Positions 16,062-24,155 of a stretch of 31,476 nt of DNA are shown here, in pieces. The stretch is taken from assembly GCA_035399665.1 (NCBI GenBank), contig DAOPJM010000022.1:1-31476 (forward strand), in the 5' to 3' direction. Position numbers and translations under genes: made by a program. Below the pieces are notes generated by a model. That model ran no database searches, had not been told where the DNA came from, and was given only the letters and a program-made list of their open reading frames with translations. Within the stretch, counting starts at the first letter, position 1. The number at the start of each line of letters is the position of its first letter. This DNA comes from DAOPJM01 sp035399665 (lineage in GTDB: Bacteria > Bacillota > Clostridia > Christensenellales > CAG-138).

Positions 16062-16145
16062 GTGTTGCTTTGCTGCTTCAATGCAGTTGTGAAATAGAGA
16101 ATTGAACACCAATATAATACGCTTCTGTCGGCATGGCGCCCCCAT

Positions 16146-16204
16146 GTCATCCTGAGCGAAGCCGAAGGATCTTGCCCAAAACTTCAAAGTCCACCCCCGC
16201 TCCC
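16146..16204 (+). repeat. Dispersed intergenic repeat, subtype 1, copy 3
   Basis: GTCATCCTGAGCGAAGCCGA head, AACTTCAAAGTC middle and CCCGCTCCC tail, 59 bp, matching the copies at 3709 and 3795 with a few substitutions. Confidence 0.85.
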
Positions 16205-16250
16205 ATCGTAACAACCACTAAAAGCTCATGGGTGAACGCCATCCGCACAC

Positions 16251-16280
16251 AAAAAAAGGGCGAACTGCGTTAGTCCACCC
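16251..16280 (-). terminator. Terminator of parE-parC
   Basis: The minus strand forms a 9-bp stem (GGGTGGACT with AGTTCGCCC, two G-U pairs, 5-nt loop) followed by seven T. It lies about 80 bp beyond the parC stop. Confidence 0.88.
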
Positions 16281-16357
16281 CTTGTTTATCCTCACCATTC
16301 ACCGCATGGCACACACAAACCCGCGCAACACGGGCATATTCATCCGCCCTACCTTTT

Positions 16358-18772
16358 CTACACGCGCTTGCAGTTCACAACATCATCGCCCGGCATACAG
16401 GAGACTATGAGCGAGCCTTTTGAAGCGCGCTGCTCTATGCGGAGCTGCTCGGTGCTTATGACGGTCTTGTCGCCCAGACGCTGGGTTATCTCGATGTCGA
16501 ACGGCTCACGAACCACGGAAACAAACATGAGATACGAGCCGTTCACGCCGTTCTTTTTGAAGTCGATGGTTTTCACGCCCGCGCCGTTGCGCCCCTGGCA
16601 GGGGTAGTCAAAGAGGAAGCTGCGCTTGCCGAAGCCCAGGTCGGAGACCACCACCAGCTCGCCCTCGTCCGACGCCTTGTCCATGTATATGACGCTGTCG
16701 CCCGAAATCGTCTTTAGACATTTCACGCCGCCCGTGACCCTGCCCGAGGCGGGTACGGTGGCAAGCTCAAAGCGTATGCTGACGCCCTTGTGAGTGACCA
16801 ACATCAGATCTCCGCTCTCATCCGAAGCGCAGGGAAGGACGCTAACGAGCTTCTCACCCTCCTTGAGCTTGATTGCGGGAGTGCGCTTGACGCGAACCGA
16901 GTACTCCAACGCCGCCGTGCGCTTTACCATGCCGTCGGTAGTCGCGAACAGCAGATCGCCCTCCTGCTCACCCGCGAACGCCGCTATGATGCTCTCGTCC
17001 TTTTCGAAGGCGATGAGCGAGGCCATGTTGACGGGCTTTGAGTTCGGCTTGGTCTCCGGTATCGCCGAGAGCTTCAGACTGACCAGACTGCCGGCGTCGG
17101 TAAACAGCTTAAGATCATCATCCGTCGTGCCCTCAACCGCAAATAGCAGACCCTCCGCCTTGTATGGTTCAAGGCTTTGACCATGTCCCGCGAGCCTGCG
17201 CGCCTTTAGGCCGTCCAACAGGACGACCGTCACGTCCGCGGCCTCGGGCTTGAGCTTTTGTGGAAGCTCCGCTTGCTGCGTTTGGTCTATGAGCTTGGTG
17301 CGCCTTGGTATATTGAACATCGAGGCTATCTCCGACATCTCCTTTTTTATCAGAGCGTCAAGCTTTTTGGGGGAAGCGAGTATGCCGTTCAGACGGTCGA
17401 TAAGCTTGCATATGTCGGCGTATTCGGAGCGTATAAGGTCAAGCTCCAGGTTGGTAAGCCGCTGCAGCCTAAGGTCAAGTATTGCCTGAGCCTGAACCTC
17501 GGACAGGCTAAACGCCTTCATCAGGCGCTCCTTGGCCTCCTTGGGGGTTTTGGAGGCGCGAATGAGGCGTATCACCTCGTCCACATTGTCCGCGGCTATC
17601 ATCAGCCCCGCCAAGATATGCTCTCTGCGCTTTGCGGCCTCAAGCTCGAAGCGGGTACGGCGAGTGACGACATTGCGCTGATGGGCGATGTAACAGTCCA
17701 GTATCTCGATAAGGCTGAGCTGCTGAGGCTTGCCGCCCGCGATGGCGACAAGGTTGACGCCAAAGGTAACGCTCATGTCGGTGTACTTGAACAGTCCGGC
17801 CAGAATCATATCGACGTCGCCGTCCTTCTTGACCTCGATGACGGCGCGGGTTCCGCTGCGGTCGCTCTCGTCGCGTATGTCAGCGACAGCCGAGAAGAGC
17901 TGCTTTTTCTCCTGCGTCACCGCAAGCACCTTCTCCAAAAGAGCCGCCTTATTCACCTGATAAGGTATCTCCGTCAGAACTATGGCGGTCTTGCCGTTCT
18001 TCATCGGCTCGGTGTGCGCCTTGGCTCGGAGTGTCAGCTTGCCCCTTCCGGTCTCGTAAGCCCTGCGGATTTCGGGGGAGCGCACAAGCTCGCCGCCCGT
18101 CGGAAAGTCGGGAGCGGGGATTATCCTCATAAGCTCGTCAAGGCTTATATTGGGGTTGTCCATGCGGGCGATTACCGCGGCTATGGCCTCGTCGGGGTTG
18201 TGCGGGGGAATGTTGGTCGCAAGCCCTACGGCAATGCCGCTCGCGCCGTTTATGAGCAGGTTCGGGCAGCGCCCCGGAAGCAAATCAGGCTCCTTTAGGG
18301 TGTCGTCAAAGTTCCAGCTGTAATCCACCGTGTCCTTATCTATATCGCGCAAAAGCTGCATAGCGGCGGGGGTCATGCGCGCCTCGGTGTAACGCATGGC
18401 GGCGGCGGAATCGCCGTCCACGGAACCGAAGTTGCCATGCCCATCCACCAAAGGCAGGCTCATGTTGAAGCCCTGAGCCATCCTGACCATGGCGTCGTAC
18501 ACGGAGCTGTCGCCGTGAGGATGGTACTTGCCCAAGCAGTCGCCCACGATACGAGCGCTCTTGCGGTGCGGCTTGTCGGGGGTTAAGCTCAACTCAAGCA
18601 TGGTGTAGAGTATGCGCCGCTGAACAGGCTTTAAGCCGTCCTCCACACGGGGCAGGGCGCGTTCAAGTATGACATGCTCGGCATAGGGCATTATGGACTC
18701 GTGCATGACTGTGTCCATGTTCTTAAGTATTATCTGCTCTATTTTGGTTTTCGTGTCTGTCGTCTTTTTCAT
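16358..18772 (-). CDS. parC: DNA topoisomerase IV subunit A
   Basis: The DNA-cleaving subunit of a type IIA topoisomerase; with ParE it unlinks daughter chromosomes. The 804-residue protein has the breakage-reunion domain with the quinolone-site segment HPHGDSSVYDAMVRMAQ (84-100, S89 and D93 kept as in sensitive enzymes). The catalytic tyrosine is Y128 in AAMRYTEAR. A C-terminal beta-pinwheel domain follows from about residue 520. No GyrA-box (QRRGGKG) is visible, which favours topoisomerase IV over gyrase. GAGG precedes the ATG, which lies 2 bp after the parE stop. A second gyrA-type gene elsewhere would confirm the choice. Confidence 0.9.
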   Translation of the reverse strand: MKKTTDTKTKIEQIILKNMDTVMHESIMPYAEHVILERALPRVEDGLKPVQRRILYTMLELSLTPDKPHRKSARIVGDCLGKYHPHGDSSVYDAMVRMAQGFNMSLPLVDGHGNFGSVDGDSAAAMRYTEARMTPAAMQLLRDIDKDTVDYSWNFDDTLKEPDLLPGRCPNLLINGASGIAVGLATNIPPHNPDEAIAAVIARMDNPNISLDELMRIIPAPDFPTGGELVRSPEIRRAYETGRGKLTLRAKAHTEPMKNGKTAIVLTEIPYQVNKAALLEKVLAVTQEKKQLFSAVADIRDESDRSGTRAVIEVKKDGDVDMILAGLFKYTDMSVTFGVNLVAIAGGKPQQLSLIEILDCYIAHQRNVVTRRTRFELEAAKRREHILAGLMIAADNVDEVIRLIRASKTPKEAKERLMKAFSLSEVQAQAILDLRLQRLTNLELDLIRSEYADICKLIDRLNGILASPKKLDALIKKEMSEIASMFNIPRRTKLIDQTQQAELPQKLKPEAADVTVVLLDGLKARRLAGHGQSLEPYKAEGLLFAVEGTTDDDLKLFTDAGSLVSLKLSAIPETKPNSKPVNMASLIAFEKDESIIAAFAGEQEGDLLFATTDGMVKRTAALEYSVRVKRTPAIKLKEGEKLVSVLPCASDESGDLMLVTHKGVSIRFELATVPASGRVTGGVKCLKTISGDSVIYMDKASDEGELVVVSDLGFGKRSFLFDYPCQGRNGAGVKTIDFKKNGVNGSYLMFVSVVREPFDIEITQRLGDKTVISTEQLRIEQRASKGSLIVSCMPGDDVVNCKRV

Positions 18773-18774
18773 TG

Positions 18775-20733
18775 TCAGCCTCTGAGCTTATCGAACGCCG
18801 TCTGTCTGTGATTGAAGTTGGCGAACTCGAAGATGTATTCCTTGCGCGACTGCACCTTATCGCCCATAAGCACGGTGACAAGATGATCGACCTCGGCGGC
18901 GTCCTCGATTTCAACGCGGGTGAGCCTGCGGCCTTCGGGATCCATGGTCGTCTCCCAAAGCTGATCGGCGTTCATCTCGCCCAAGCCCTTGTAGCGCTGA
19001 AGAGTGTAGCTCTTGCCCGCGTTCTTCATGGCCTCGCGCAAGGCGGCGTCGTCATAGCAGTACTGCGGCTCCTTGCCGCTTCGCTGCACACGGTAGAGCG
19101 GAGCCATGCCGATGTAGACGTGTCCCTCAGTGATAAGCTCGCGCATATAGCGGTAGAAGAAGGTCAGCAGTATGGCGCGGATGTGCGCCCCGTCCTGGTC
19201 GGCGTCGGCAAGTATGATGATCTTGTCGTACTTTAGACCCCTGATATCGAAATCCTCGCCTATGCCTGTGCCTATCGCGGTTATAATGGAGCGAAGCTCG
19301 TCGTTTTGAAGCACCTGCTCCAAACGCTTTTTCTCCACGTTTAGGGGCTTGCCGCGCAAGGGGAGTATGGCCTGAAAGCTCCTGTCACGCCCCTGCTTTG
19401 CGCTGCCGCCCGCCGAATCGCCCTCCACTATGAACAGTTCGTTTATGGAAGCGTTCCTGCCCGTGCAGCTTGACAGCTTACCCACAAGCGGTGCGTTCTC
19501 AAGCTTGGATTTCTCGCGGGCGGTCTCCTTGGCCTTGCGCGCCGCGGCTCGTGCCTTGGATGCGCCCAAGGCCTTGTCCGCGATGAGCGCGCCCGTCTCG
19601 GCGTTCTTGATGTCCTCTAAGAAAGCGGTGAGCGCGGTGTAGGCTACCTGCTCGGTGGCGGGCTTGGCCTCGGTGTTGCCAAGGCGCGTCTTGGTCTGTC
19701 CCTCAAACTGTACGGAGCGCATCTTCAGGGACAAAACAGCGGTCATGCCCTCGCGATAGTCGTCGCCGGTCAGCGGCGCGTCCTTGTCCTTGAGCTTGCC
19801 GGTTCGCCTGCAAAGCTCGTTCATGACGCGGGTGAAGGCGGAGCGGAAGCCCGTCTCGTGGGTGCCGCCCTCCGTGGTGGGAATGTTGTTGACGTATGAG
19901 AATATGCTGTCGGTGTAGCTGTCGTTGTGCTGAATGGCGAATTCCACAACTATGTCGCCATAGCTGCCCGAAAGATGTATGGGCTGGGGGTAGAGCGGGG
20001 TCTTGTCCTCGTTGAGATAGCGCACGAAGTCCGACAGCCCGCCCAAATAGCAGTACTCCGCGTGCTTGGACTTGCCGCGCTCGCGCTCGTCGTCCAGGAT
20101 GAACTTCACACCTCGATTGAGGTAGGCAAGCTCGCGCAGCCGCTTGACTATGACGTCATACTGCATCTGAAGGGTTTCAAAGACCTTGTCGTCGGGCAGG
20201 AAGGTGATAACTGTGCCGTGTTTGCGCGTCCTGCCGGTCTCCCTTAGGGGATAGCAGGGTCTGCCCGAAACTATCTTGCCCTCGTCGTCCATGGCGCTTT
20301 CGAACTCCTGAATGTAGCTCCTGCCGTCAACATACACCTCGACCTTGACGAAACGCGAGAGCGCATTCACCACCGATGCTCCGACCCCATGCAGACCGCC
20401 CGAATAGCCGTAGCTCGCGTTGCCAAACTTGCCGCCCGCGTGAAGCTTGGTGAAGATGACCTCCACGCCGCTTACGCCCAGCGTCTCATGTATGCCCACG
20501 GGTATGCCCCTGCCGTTGTCCGCGACTGTGACGGAGAGGTCTCGGTTGAGCGTTACGGAAATCTCCGTGGCAAAGCCGTTCGCGGCCTCGTCAACGGAGT
20601 TATCGACTATCTCCCAGAGTATGTGATGCAAGCCTCTGGGCCCTGTCGAGCCTATATACATGCCCGGGCGCATACGAACCGCGTCCAAGCCTTCCATTAC
20701 CTTGATATCGGATACTGTGTAGTCCTGTGCCAT
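18775..20733 (-). CDS. parE: DNA topoisomerase IV subunit B
   Basis: The ATPase subunit partner of ParC, 652 residues. The GHKL ATPase domain shows EIVDNSVDEA, DNGRGIPVGIH and GYSGGLHGVGASVVNALS. The Toprim domain has ELFIVEGDSAGGSAKQGRDR, LPLRGKPLNVEK and ADADQDGAHIRAIL, and the C-terminal RYKGLGEMNADQLWETTMDP motif is intact. MAQDYTVSDIKVMEGLDAVR is the family N-terminus and its ATG at 20733 has GGAGGG just upstream; the frame is open further upstream but through the promoter. Gyrase B is the alternative; the neighbouring ParC without a GyrA-box favours topoisomerase IV. Confidence 0.92.
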   Translation of the reverse strand: MAQDYTVSDIKVMEGLDAVRMRPGMYIGSTGPRGLHHILWEIVDNSVDEAANGFATEISVTLNRDLSVTVADNGRGIPVGIHETLGVSGVEVIFTKLHAGGKFGNASYGYSGGLHGVGASVVNALSRFVKVEVYVDGRSYIQEFESAMDDEGKIVSGRPCYPLRETGRTRKHGTVITFLPDDKVFETLQMQYDVIVKRLRELAYLNRGVKFILDDERERGKSKHAEYCYLGGLSDFVRYLNEDKTPLYPQPIHLSGSYGDIVVEFAIQHNDSYTDSIFSYVNNIPTTEGGTHETGFRSAFTRVMNELCRRTGKLKDKDAPLTGDDYREGMTAVLSLKMRSVQFEGQTKTRLGNTEAKPATEQVAYTALTAFLEDIKNAETGALIADKALGASKARAAARKAKETAREKSKLENAPLVGKLSSCTGRNASINELFIVEGDSAGGSAKQGRDRSFQAILPLRGKPLNVEKKRLEQVLQNDELRSIITAIGTGIGEDFDIRGLKYDKIIILADADQDGAHIRAILLTFFYRYMRELITEGHVYIGMAPLYRVQRSGKEPQYCYDDAALREAMKNAGKSYTLQRYKGLGEMNADQLWETTMDPEGRRLTRVEIEDAAEVDHLVTVLMGDKVQSRKEYIFEFANFNHRQTAFDKLRG

Positions 20734-20759
20734 AGTCCCTCCATAGCTGTTCAGGGTAC

Positions 20760-20768
20760 AGTATACCA
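20760..20768 (-). promoter_or_regulatory. Extended -10 promoter of parE-parC
   Basis: Minus strand TGGTATACT: TATACT (20760-20765) with an upstream TG. No convincing -35 box. The predicted transcript starts about 20 nt before the parE ATG. Confidence 0.5.
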
Positions 20769-20950
20769 CAATATTTAGTGGTTGTGGGCGGCAAAGAATT
20801 GTGTTTACATAAAATTTAAGGATAGGCGGCATTCGACATAAAAAGCTAATATGCCCACGGCGTTGGAGCGTGAATCCGCGAAAAGCGAGGGCTGTGAGGA
20901 ATATAGACGGGGCAGAGGTGAATATGCTTTAGCGATAAAGGGGGTGCGAT

Positions 20951-21361
20951 ATGCCGAACTATGTGAGTAAACGCAGACCGAGGCGGTCGGCGTCAAGCCT
21001 GTGGCAGCTTGTGAAGGCAGCACTGATAGCCTGTCTTGCGGTGCTTGGAGCGATAGCCCTGATGACCCTGCTGTTGTACTTGGGTTGGGCGGGCGAGAGA
21101 GCGATACCGATATTCAACGCGATAGTGAAGGTCTTGGGCGCGGCGTTGGCGGGCTTTATCGTGTCAAAGGGCGTGGGCGAGAAGCCGTGGCTGATGGGCG
21201 CGGGCGCGGGATTCGTGTTCAGCCTGCTTTCGACGCTTGTCCTGCTGCTTATGTCAAGCGAGCCAAGCTTCAACTGGAGCCTTTTGACCGACGCCGTGAT
21301 AGCGGCCTGCGTGGGCGCGGCGGTATGCGCGCTGACCTCGCTGATAAGCAGGAAGGAGTAA
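20951..21361 (+). CDS. TIGR04086-type small membrane protein
   Basis: A 136-residue protein with a basic N-terminus (SKRRPRRS) and four hydrophobic helices at about 18-45, 51-70, 80-101 and 109-130. The arrangement, with glycine-rich helices 2 and 3 (GAALAGFIVSKGVGEKPWL and GAGAGFVFSLLSTLV), matches the TIGR04086/YrzE-like family of Bacillota; no function is established. GGGGGTG lies five bases before the ATG. It is the only plus-strand gene between parE and the permease at 27399, is divergent from parE, and is followed by repeats. No clear promoter was found in the 200 bp upstream. Confidence 0.8.
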   Translation: MPNYVSKRRPRRSASSLWQLVKAALIACLAVLGAIALMTLLLYLGWAGERAIPIFNAIVKVLGAALAGFIVSKGVGEKPWLMGAGAGFVFSLLSTLVLLLMSSEPSFNWSLLTDAVIAACVGAAVCALTSLISRKE

Positions 21362-21380
21362 GGGGCAGCCCCCCTTTACA

Positions 21381-21421
21381 GCAAGCTTCTTTCAAGCTCC
21401 TTTGTCGTTTCTTGGGATGAC
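21381..21421 (-). repeat. Dispersed intergenic repeat, subtype 2, degenerate reversed copy
   Basis: Minus strand GTCATCCCAAGAAACGAC, then GAGCTTGAAAGAAGCTTGC. The subtype 2 order is kept, but the ATCCT/AGGAT pairing is lost. Confidence 0.55.
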
Positions 21422-21455
21422 AGCGGGGGGATTCAGAGGAGCGGCACTTCTATGG

Positions 21456-21501
21456 ACAAGCTAATTTCAAGATTCTTCGTCGCTTTACTCCTCAGGATGA
21501 C
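21456..21501 (-). repeat. Dispersed intergenic repeat, subtype 2, reversed copy
   Basis: Minus strand GTCATCCTGAGGAGTAAAGC, then GACGAAGAATCTTGAAATTA and GCTTGT. Faces the subtype 1 copy at 21558, the same head-to-head layout seen at 16014/16146. Confidence 0.7.
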
Positions 21502-21557
21502 AGCGGAGCTTTAGCCGCTTTATAAGTCTATTCCCGATTCGCCCTTCAACCCCCTTT

Positions 21558-21616
21558 GTCATCCTGCGCGAAGTCGAAGGATCTTACCCAAAACAAAACA
21601 GTCAACCCCCGCTCCC
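21558..21616 (+). repeat. Dispersed intergenic repeat, subtype 1, copy 4
   Basis: GTCATCCTGCGCGAAGTCGA head, GGATCTTACCCAAAAC middle and CCCCGCTCCC tail, 59 bp. More diverged in the middle than the 3709/3795 pair. Confidence 0.8.
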
Positions 21617-21636
21617 CCCCTTGCAACCCCCAAATG

Positions 21637-21667
21637 CAGGGTGGGCGAACTACGTTCGCCCACCCTG
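21637..21667 (-). terminator. Strong hairpin after the metallopeptidase-like lipoprotein gene
   Basis: Perfect 14-bp GC-rich inverted repeat (arms 21637-21650 and 21654-21667, loop of 3) about 80 bp past the stop. No T-run follows on either strand, so it may act as a 3' stabiliser or a weak terminator. Confidence 0.6.
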
Positions 21668-21745
21668 TTAACTCTCTATCCCATGTTACATGACTTCCTT
21701 CGCCGCCCGACCCTTTCATGACGAAGCGGGAACACAAGCTCGACC

Positions 21746-23794
21746 TTACCCTTGATCACCGAGGAACCTTTCCCAGCGCGGGCTGTCCCAACCGCTCGTG
21801 TCGAAGCCTTTTCGCATGGCGTCCGCCATAAACCGCAGCTTGGCGCGTATGGCGGGACAGCGCATAAGCTGCTCCGCGTCATACTCATAGCCCGAACTCA
21901 TGATGTACTCCATGATACGCGCTCTGTCCTCCTTGGCGAAGGTAAGCGAATAGCTGTCCACGAAGTATAGCCCGTCCGATGGCTCAAGGTTGAACATATA
22001 AACATAGTCGTTATAGTCGTTGTTCCAATCCTCATAGCTTTGGTTGTAGTAAAAACCCGAGGGGTTGAGCGCGTCCCACGCCCCGTCGCAGAACAGCTCA
22101 TAGCCCAATACGGATTCAAGCTTGCTTTCGGTGGCGTGCCAAAGCTCGTGGTGCAGGGCGGATTCTATACTGTACATGCTAATATCGAACACGATATTGT
22201 ACCACTTGCCCAAAGCGTTCGCGTAGGCGATAACGCCATAGGTGCTTGTAATAGGCCCCGACAGCATGAACCTAAGACCGCCCTCACCGACAGAGTTTTG
22301 AAACTGCTTTGTAAATCCGTCCGGGTACATGGAAAGCATATTATCAAGGCTGTCAAGCGCGGTTTGTATGCTGTCCGCTTCATCGCTGAAGTTTCCATCA
22401 CAGGTGAGCGAGGTTTCGTGGTCGAAGTCCGAAAAGAGCGGTTCGCATTGGTTGGAGATAAGTATCGTAATCCCGTAGCGCTCCTCAATCGCATCCGCGT
22501 ACGCGCGAACCCCGTTGAGCGCGGCGGCAACGGGCGCACCGCTGCGGCTCTGCTCCAAGTCGGACAGTATGACGCTGCTTATGGGTTCGTAGCTTGTTGT
22601 GTTCGCCTCGGAAACGGTCGAAAAGGCAAGCTTGCCGCAGTCAATCACCATGGGGTAAGCCGCGCCGTCCCTGTAATCGTCGGCAATAATCATATTTGCC
22701 TCGGGCAGGTACTCAGGCTGAAACAGCGCGGCGGACAGGCCGTAAGTCTCAAGATTGCAGTACGACAGCTCATCCGACAGCAGATACAGCTCGGTGCCAT
22801 CCTTGCCTATGGCGGCGCCCTCGTCCTCATCGTATTCAGGGGAGGTCACGGCCAGCATATAAGGCGAATCCTCAAGCAGGACGTATTCCGTGAAGGGGTT
22901 GTAGCGCTCGTCCTGAAAATCGGTCATGATATAGCGACATTGCCCCGCGTCAAGCAGGTTGCCGTAAATGACGTCGCAGCAGCCGCGCTCGGCGTCGTAC
23001 CACTTCATGCCGTATCCGCCGTCCATGCGGCAAAAGCTGTCGGGCCCGTCAAGCAGCAGCTCAAGCTCTCCGCTCTCGGCGTCGATTACACAAAGGCAGC
23101 TTTGCATATTGTACTCTGATTCGCAGGCGCAAAGACAAAGCTTGTCAAGCGCGGAGATGTAGTTGATCCCGCAGAAGTTCAGACTTACCGAAAGCTGCAT
23201 GGGATAGCTTGTGCCGCCCGAAACGCTGTACACAAAAAGCACGTTTTCATATAGGTAATAGTACTTCTCAAGGTCGGCCGAGAAAACGCCGACGCCGTCG
23301 GGCACGTCAATGCGGCGCGCCTCGTTTAGCTCGCCGTCAAGGACGATGTAACGGTTATCATCAACGCAGGTTAGGAGAAAGCTGCCGTCCTCAAACACGG
23401 TGCTTACCGCTCCCGTACCCCCCGCGAAGGCGTTGGAGCGAAGAACCTCACCCGATAATACATCGATAAGCTGAACATAGCACATCGGATTCTCGGCGCT
23501 GTAATCATTGTAGCAGGCGAAAACCACACCGTCGCCGACGCTTATGTAGCTGCGAACGGACTCCGCCGGAATATCAAGGCAGGTGACGGCCTGCTCCATA
23601 TGATAGGAGCGCGGCGTGGCGGTGGGCGCGTCGGTGGGAGTATCGCTCGGAACGCTCGCGGGCAAGGCCGTGACCTCGGCCGAAGGCGACACATACACTA
23701 TGCCAGGTTCACTGGAGCCGCCCGCGCAGGCGGCAAACAGCGGCAGCAGCAGCGCCGTTATGATAAGGACCGCAATAGTCTTAGCTCTACGCAT
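21746..23794 (-). CDS. Lipoprotein with C-terminal HExxH metallopeptidase-like domain
   Basis: A 682-residue exported lipoprotein. The signal peptide (MRRAKTIAVLI...) ends in the lipobox LFAAC with C23 as the lipidated residue, followed by a Thr/Pro/Ser-rich linker to about residue 70. Residues 75-330 contain repeated Trp-poor, Gly/Asp-rich beta-type stretches resembling propeller blades (e.g. VLDGELNEARRIDVP). Near the C-terminus, HHELWHATES puts a zinc-binding HExxH motif at about 549-553, with FAKEDRARIMEYIM about 70 residues later as a possible third-ligand region (E622/D623), a layout known from gluzincin-like families. GGGGTG lies seven bases before the ATG at 23794. Substrate unknown; the peptidase call is inference from the motif. 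Confidence 0.75.
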   Translation of the reverse strand: MRRAKTIAVLIITALLLPLFAACAGGSSEPGIVYVSPSAEVTALPASVPSDTPTDAPTATPRSYHMEQAVTCLDIPAESVRSYISVGDGVVFACYNDYSAENPMCYVQLIDVLSGEVLRSNAFAGGTGAVSTVFEDGSFLLTCVDDNRYIVLDGELNEARRIDVPDGVGVFSADLEKYYYLYENVLFVYSVSGGTSYPMQLSVSLNFCGINYISALDKLCLCACESEYNMQSCLCVIDAESGELELLLDGPDSFCRMDGGYGMKWYDAERGCCDVIYGNLLDAGQCRYIMTDFQDERYNPFTEYVLLEDSPYMLAVTSPEYDEDEGAAIGKDGTELYLLSDELSYCNLETYGLSAALFQPEYLPEANMIIADDYRDGAAYPMVIDCGKLAFSTVSEANTTSYEPISSVILSDLEQSRSGAPVAAALNGVRAYADAIEERYGITILISNQCEPLFSDFDHETSLTCDGNFSDEADSIQTALDSLDNMLSMYPDGFTKQFQNSVGEGGLRFMLSGPITSTYGVIAYANALGKWYNIVFDISMYSIESALHHELWHATESKLESVLGYELFCDGAWDALNPSGFYYNQSYEDWNNDYNDYVYMFNLEPSDGLYFVDSYSLTFAKEDRARIMEYIMSSGYEYDAEQLMRCPAIRAKLRFMADAMRKGFDTSGWDSPRWERFLGDQG

Positions 23795-23827
23795 ATTAAT
23801 ACACCCCATTTCATTATACAGATGTGC

Positions 23828-23836
23828 ATTATAGCA
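23828..23836 (-). promoter_or_regulatory. Extended -10 promoter of the metallopeptidase-like lipoprotein gene
   Basis: Minus strand TGCTATAAT (TATAAT at 23828-23833). The best -35 at 17 bp is a poor TTTCAA. The start would lie about 27 nt before the ATG. Confidence 0.6.
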
Positions 23837-23942
23837 TGATTTGTCAAGCTTTGAAAGCCATGTCCCAAGAATTGACAACTTGTTCGAATTTGGCAACAAA
23901 CCCCGCTGTCACCCAAATATGTTCCGCCAACATACCCTCGCT

Positions 23943-24012
23943 GTCATCCTGAGGAGCTTTAGCTCCGAAGGATCTTGAAAGAAGCTTGTGCGGAAAAGAG
24001 GCGCTCCCCCGC
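23943..24012 (+). repeat. Dispersed intergenic repeat, subtype 2, forward copy
   Basis: GTCATCCTGAGGAGC, TTTAGCTCCGAAGGATCTTG, AAAGAAGCTTGTG and a GGCGCTCCCCCGC tail. The GGAGC/GCTCC centre forms its own small stem. The tail doubles as one arm of the feoB terminator. Confidence 0.75.
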
Positions 24013-24040
24013 GGGACAAGCTGTTCCCGCCGTGAGCGCC
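24000..24040 (-). terminator. Terminator of feoA-feoB
   Basis: The minus strand forms GGCGCTC/GAGCGCC (7 bp), an internal loop, then CGGGA/TCCCG (5 bp), followed by TCTTTTCC. It lies about 115 bp beyond the feoB stop. Confidence 0.7.
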
Positions 24041-24155
24041 CCTTGACTTTTTAGTTCACCCCAAGCTCCCTTGACTACGCAATAGAATGACGGCGATGGC
24101 TGAGCGACAAACAAGGATGAGTCTTTAGAGCCGCTAAACTCCTTTTTCATCCCTC

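Larger units (their letters stand above)
15902..16250. other. Gene-free intergenic stretch with repeats
   Basis: About 350 bp between two minus-strand operons. Two dispersed elements lie head to head (16014-16061 reversed, 16146-16204 forward). The 84 bp between them and the rest show no credible gene or RNA. Confidence 0.6.

Noticed and set aside
16358..20733. Naming the topoisomerase pair gyrA-gyrB
   Set aside because: No GyrA-box is visible in the A subunit C-terminal domain; topoisomerase IV fits better, though a genome-wide check would settle it.
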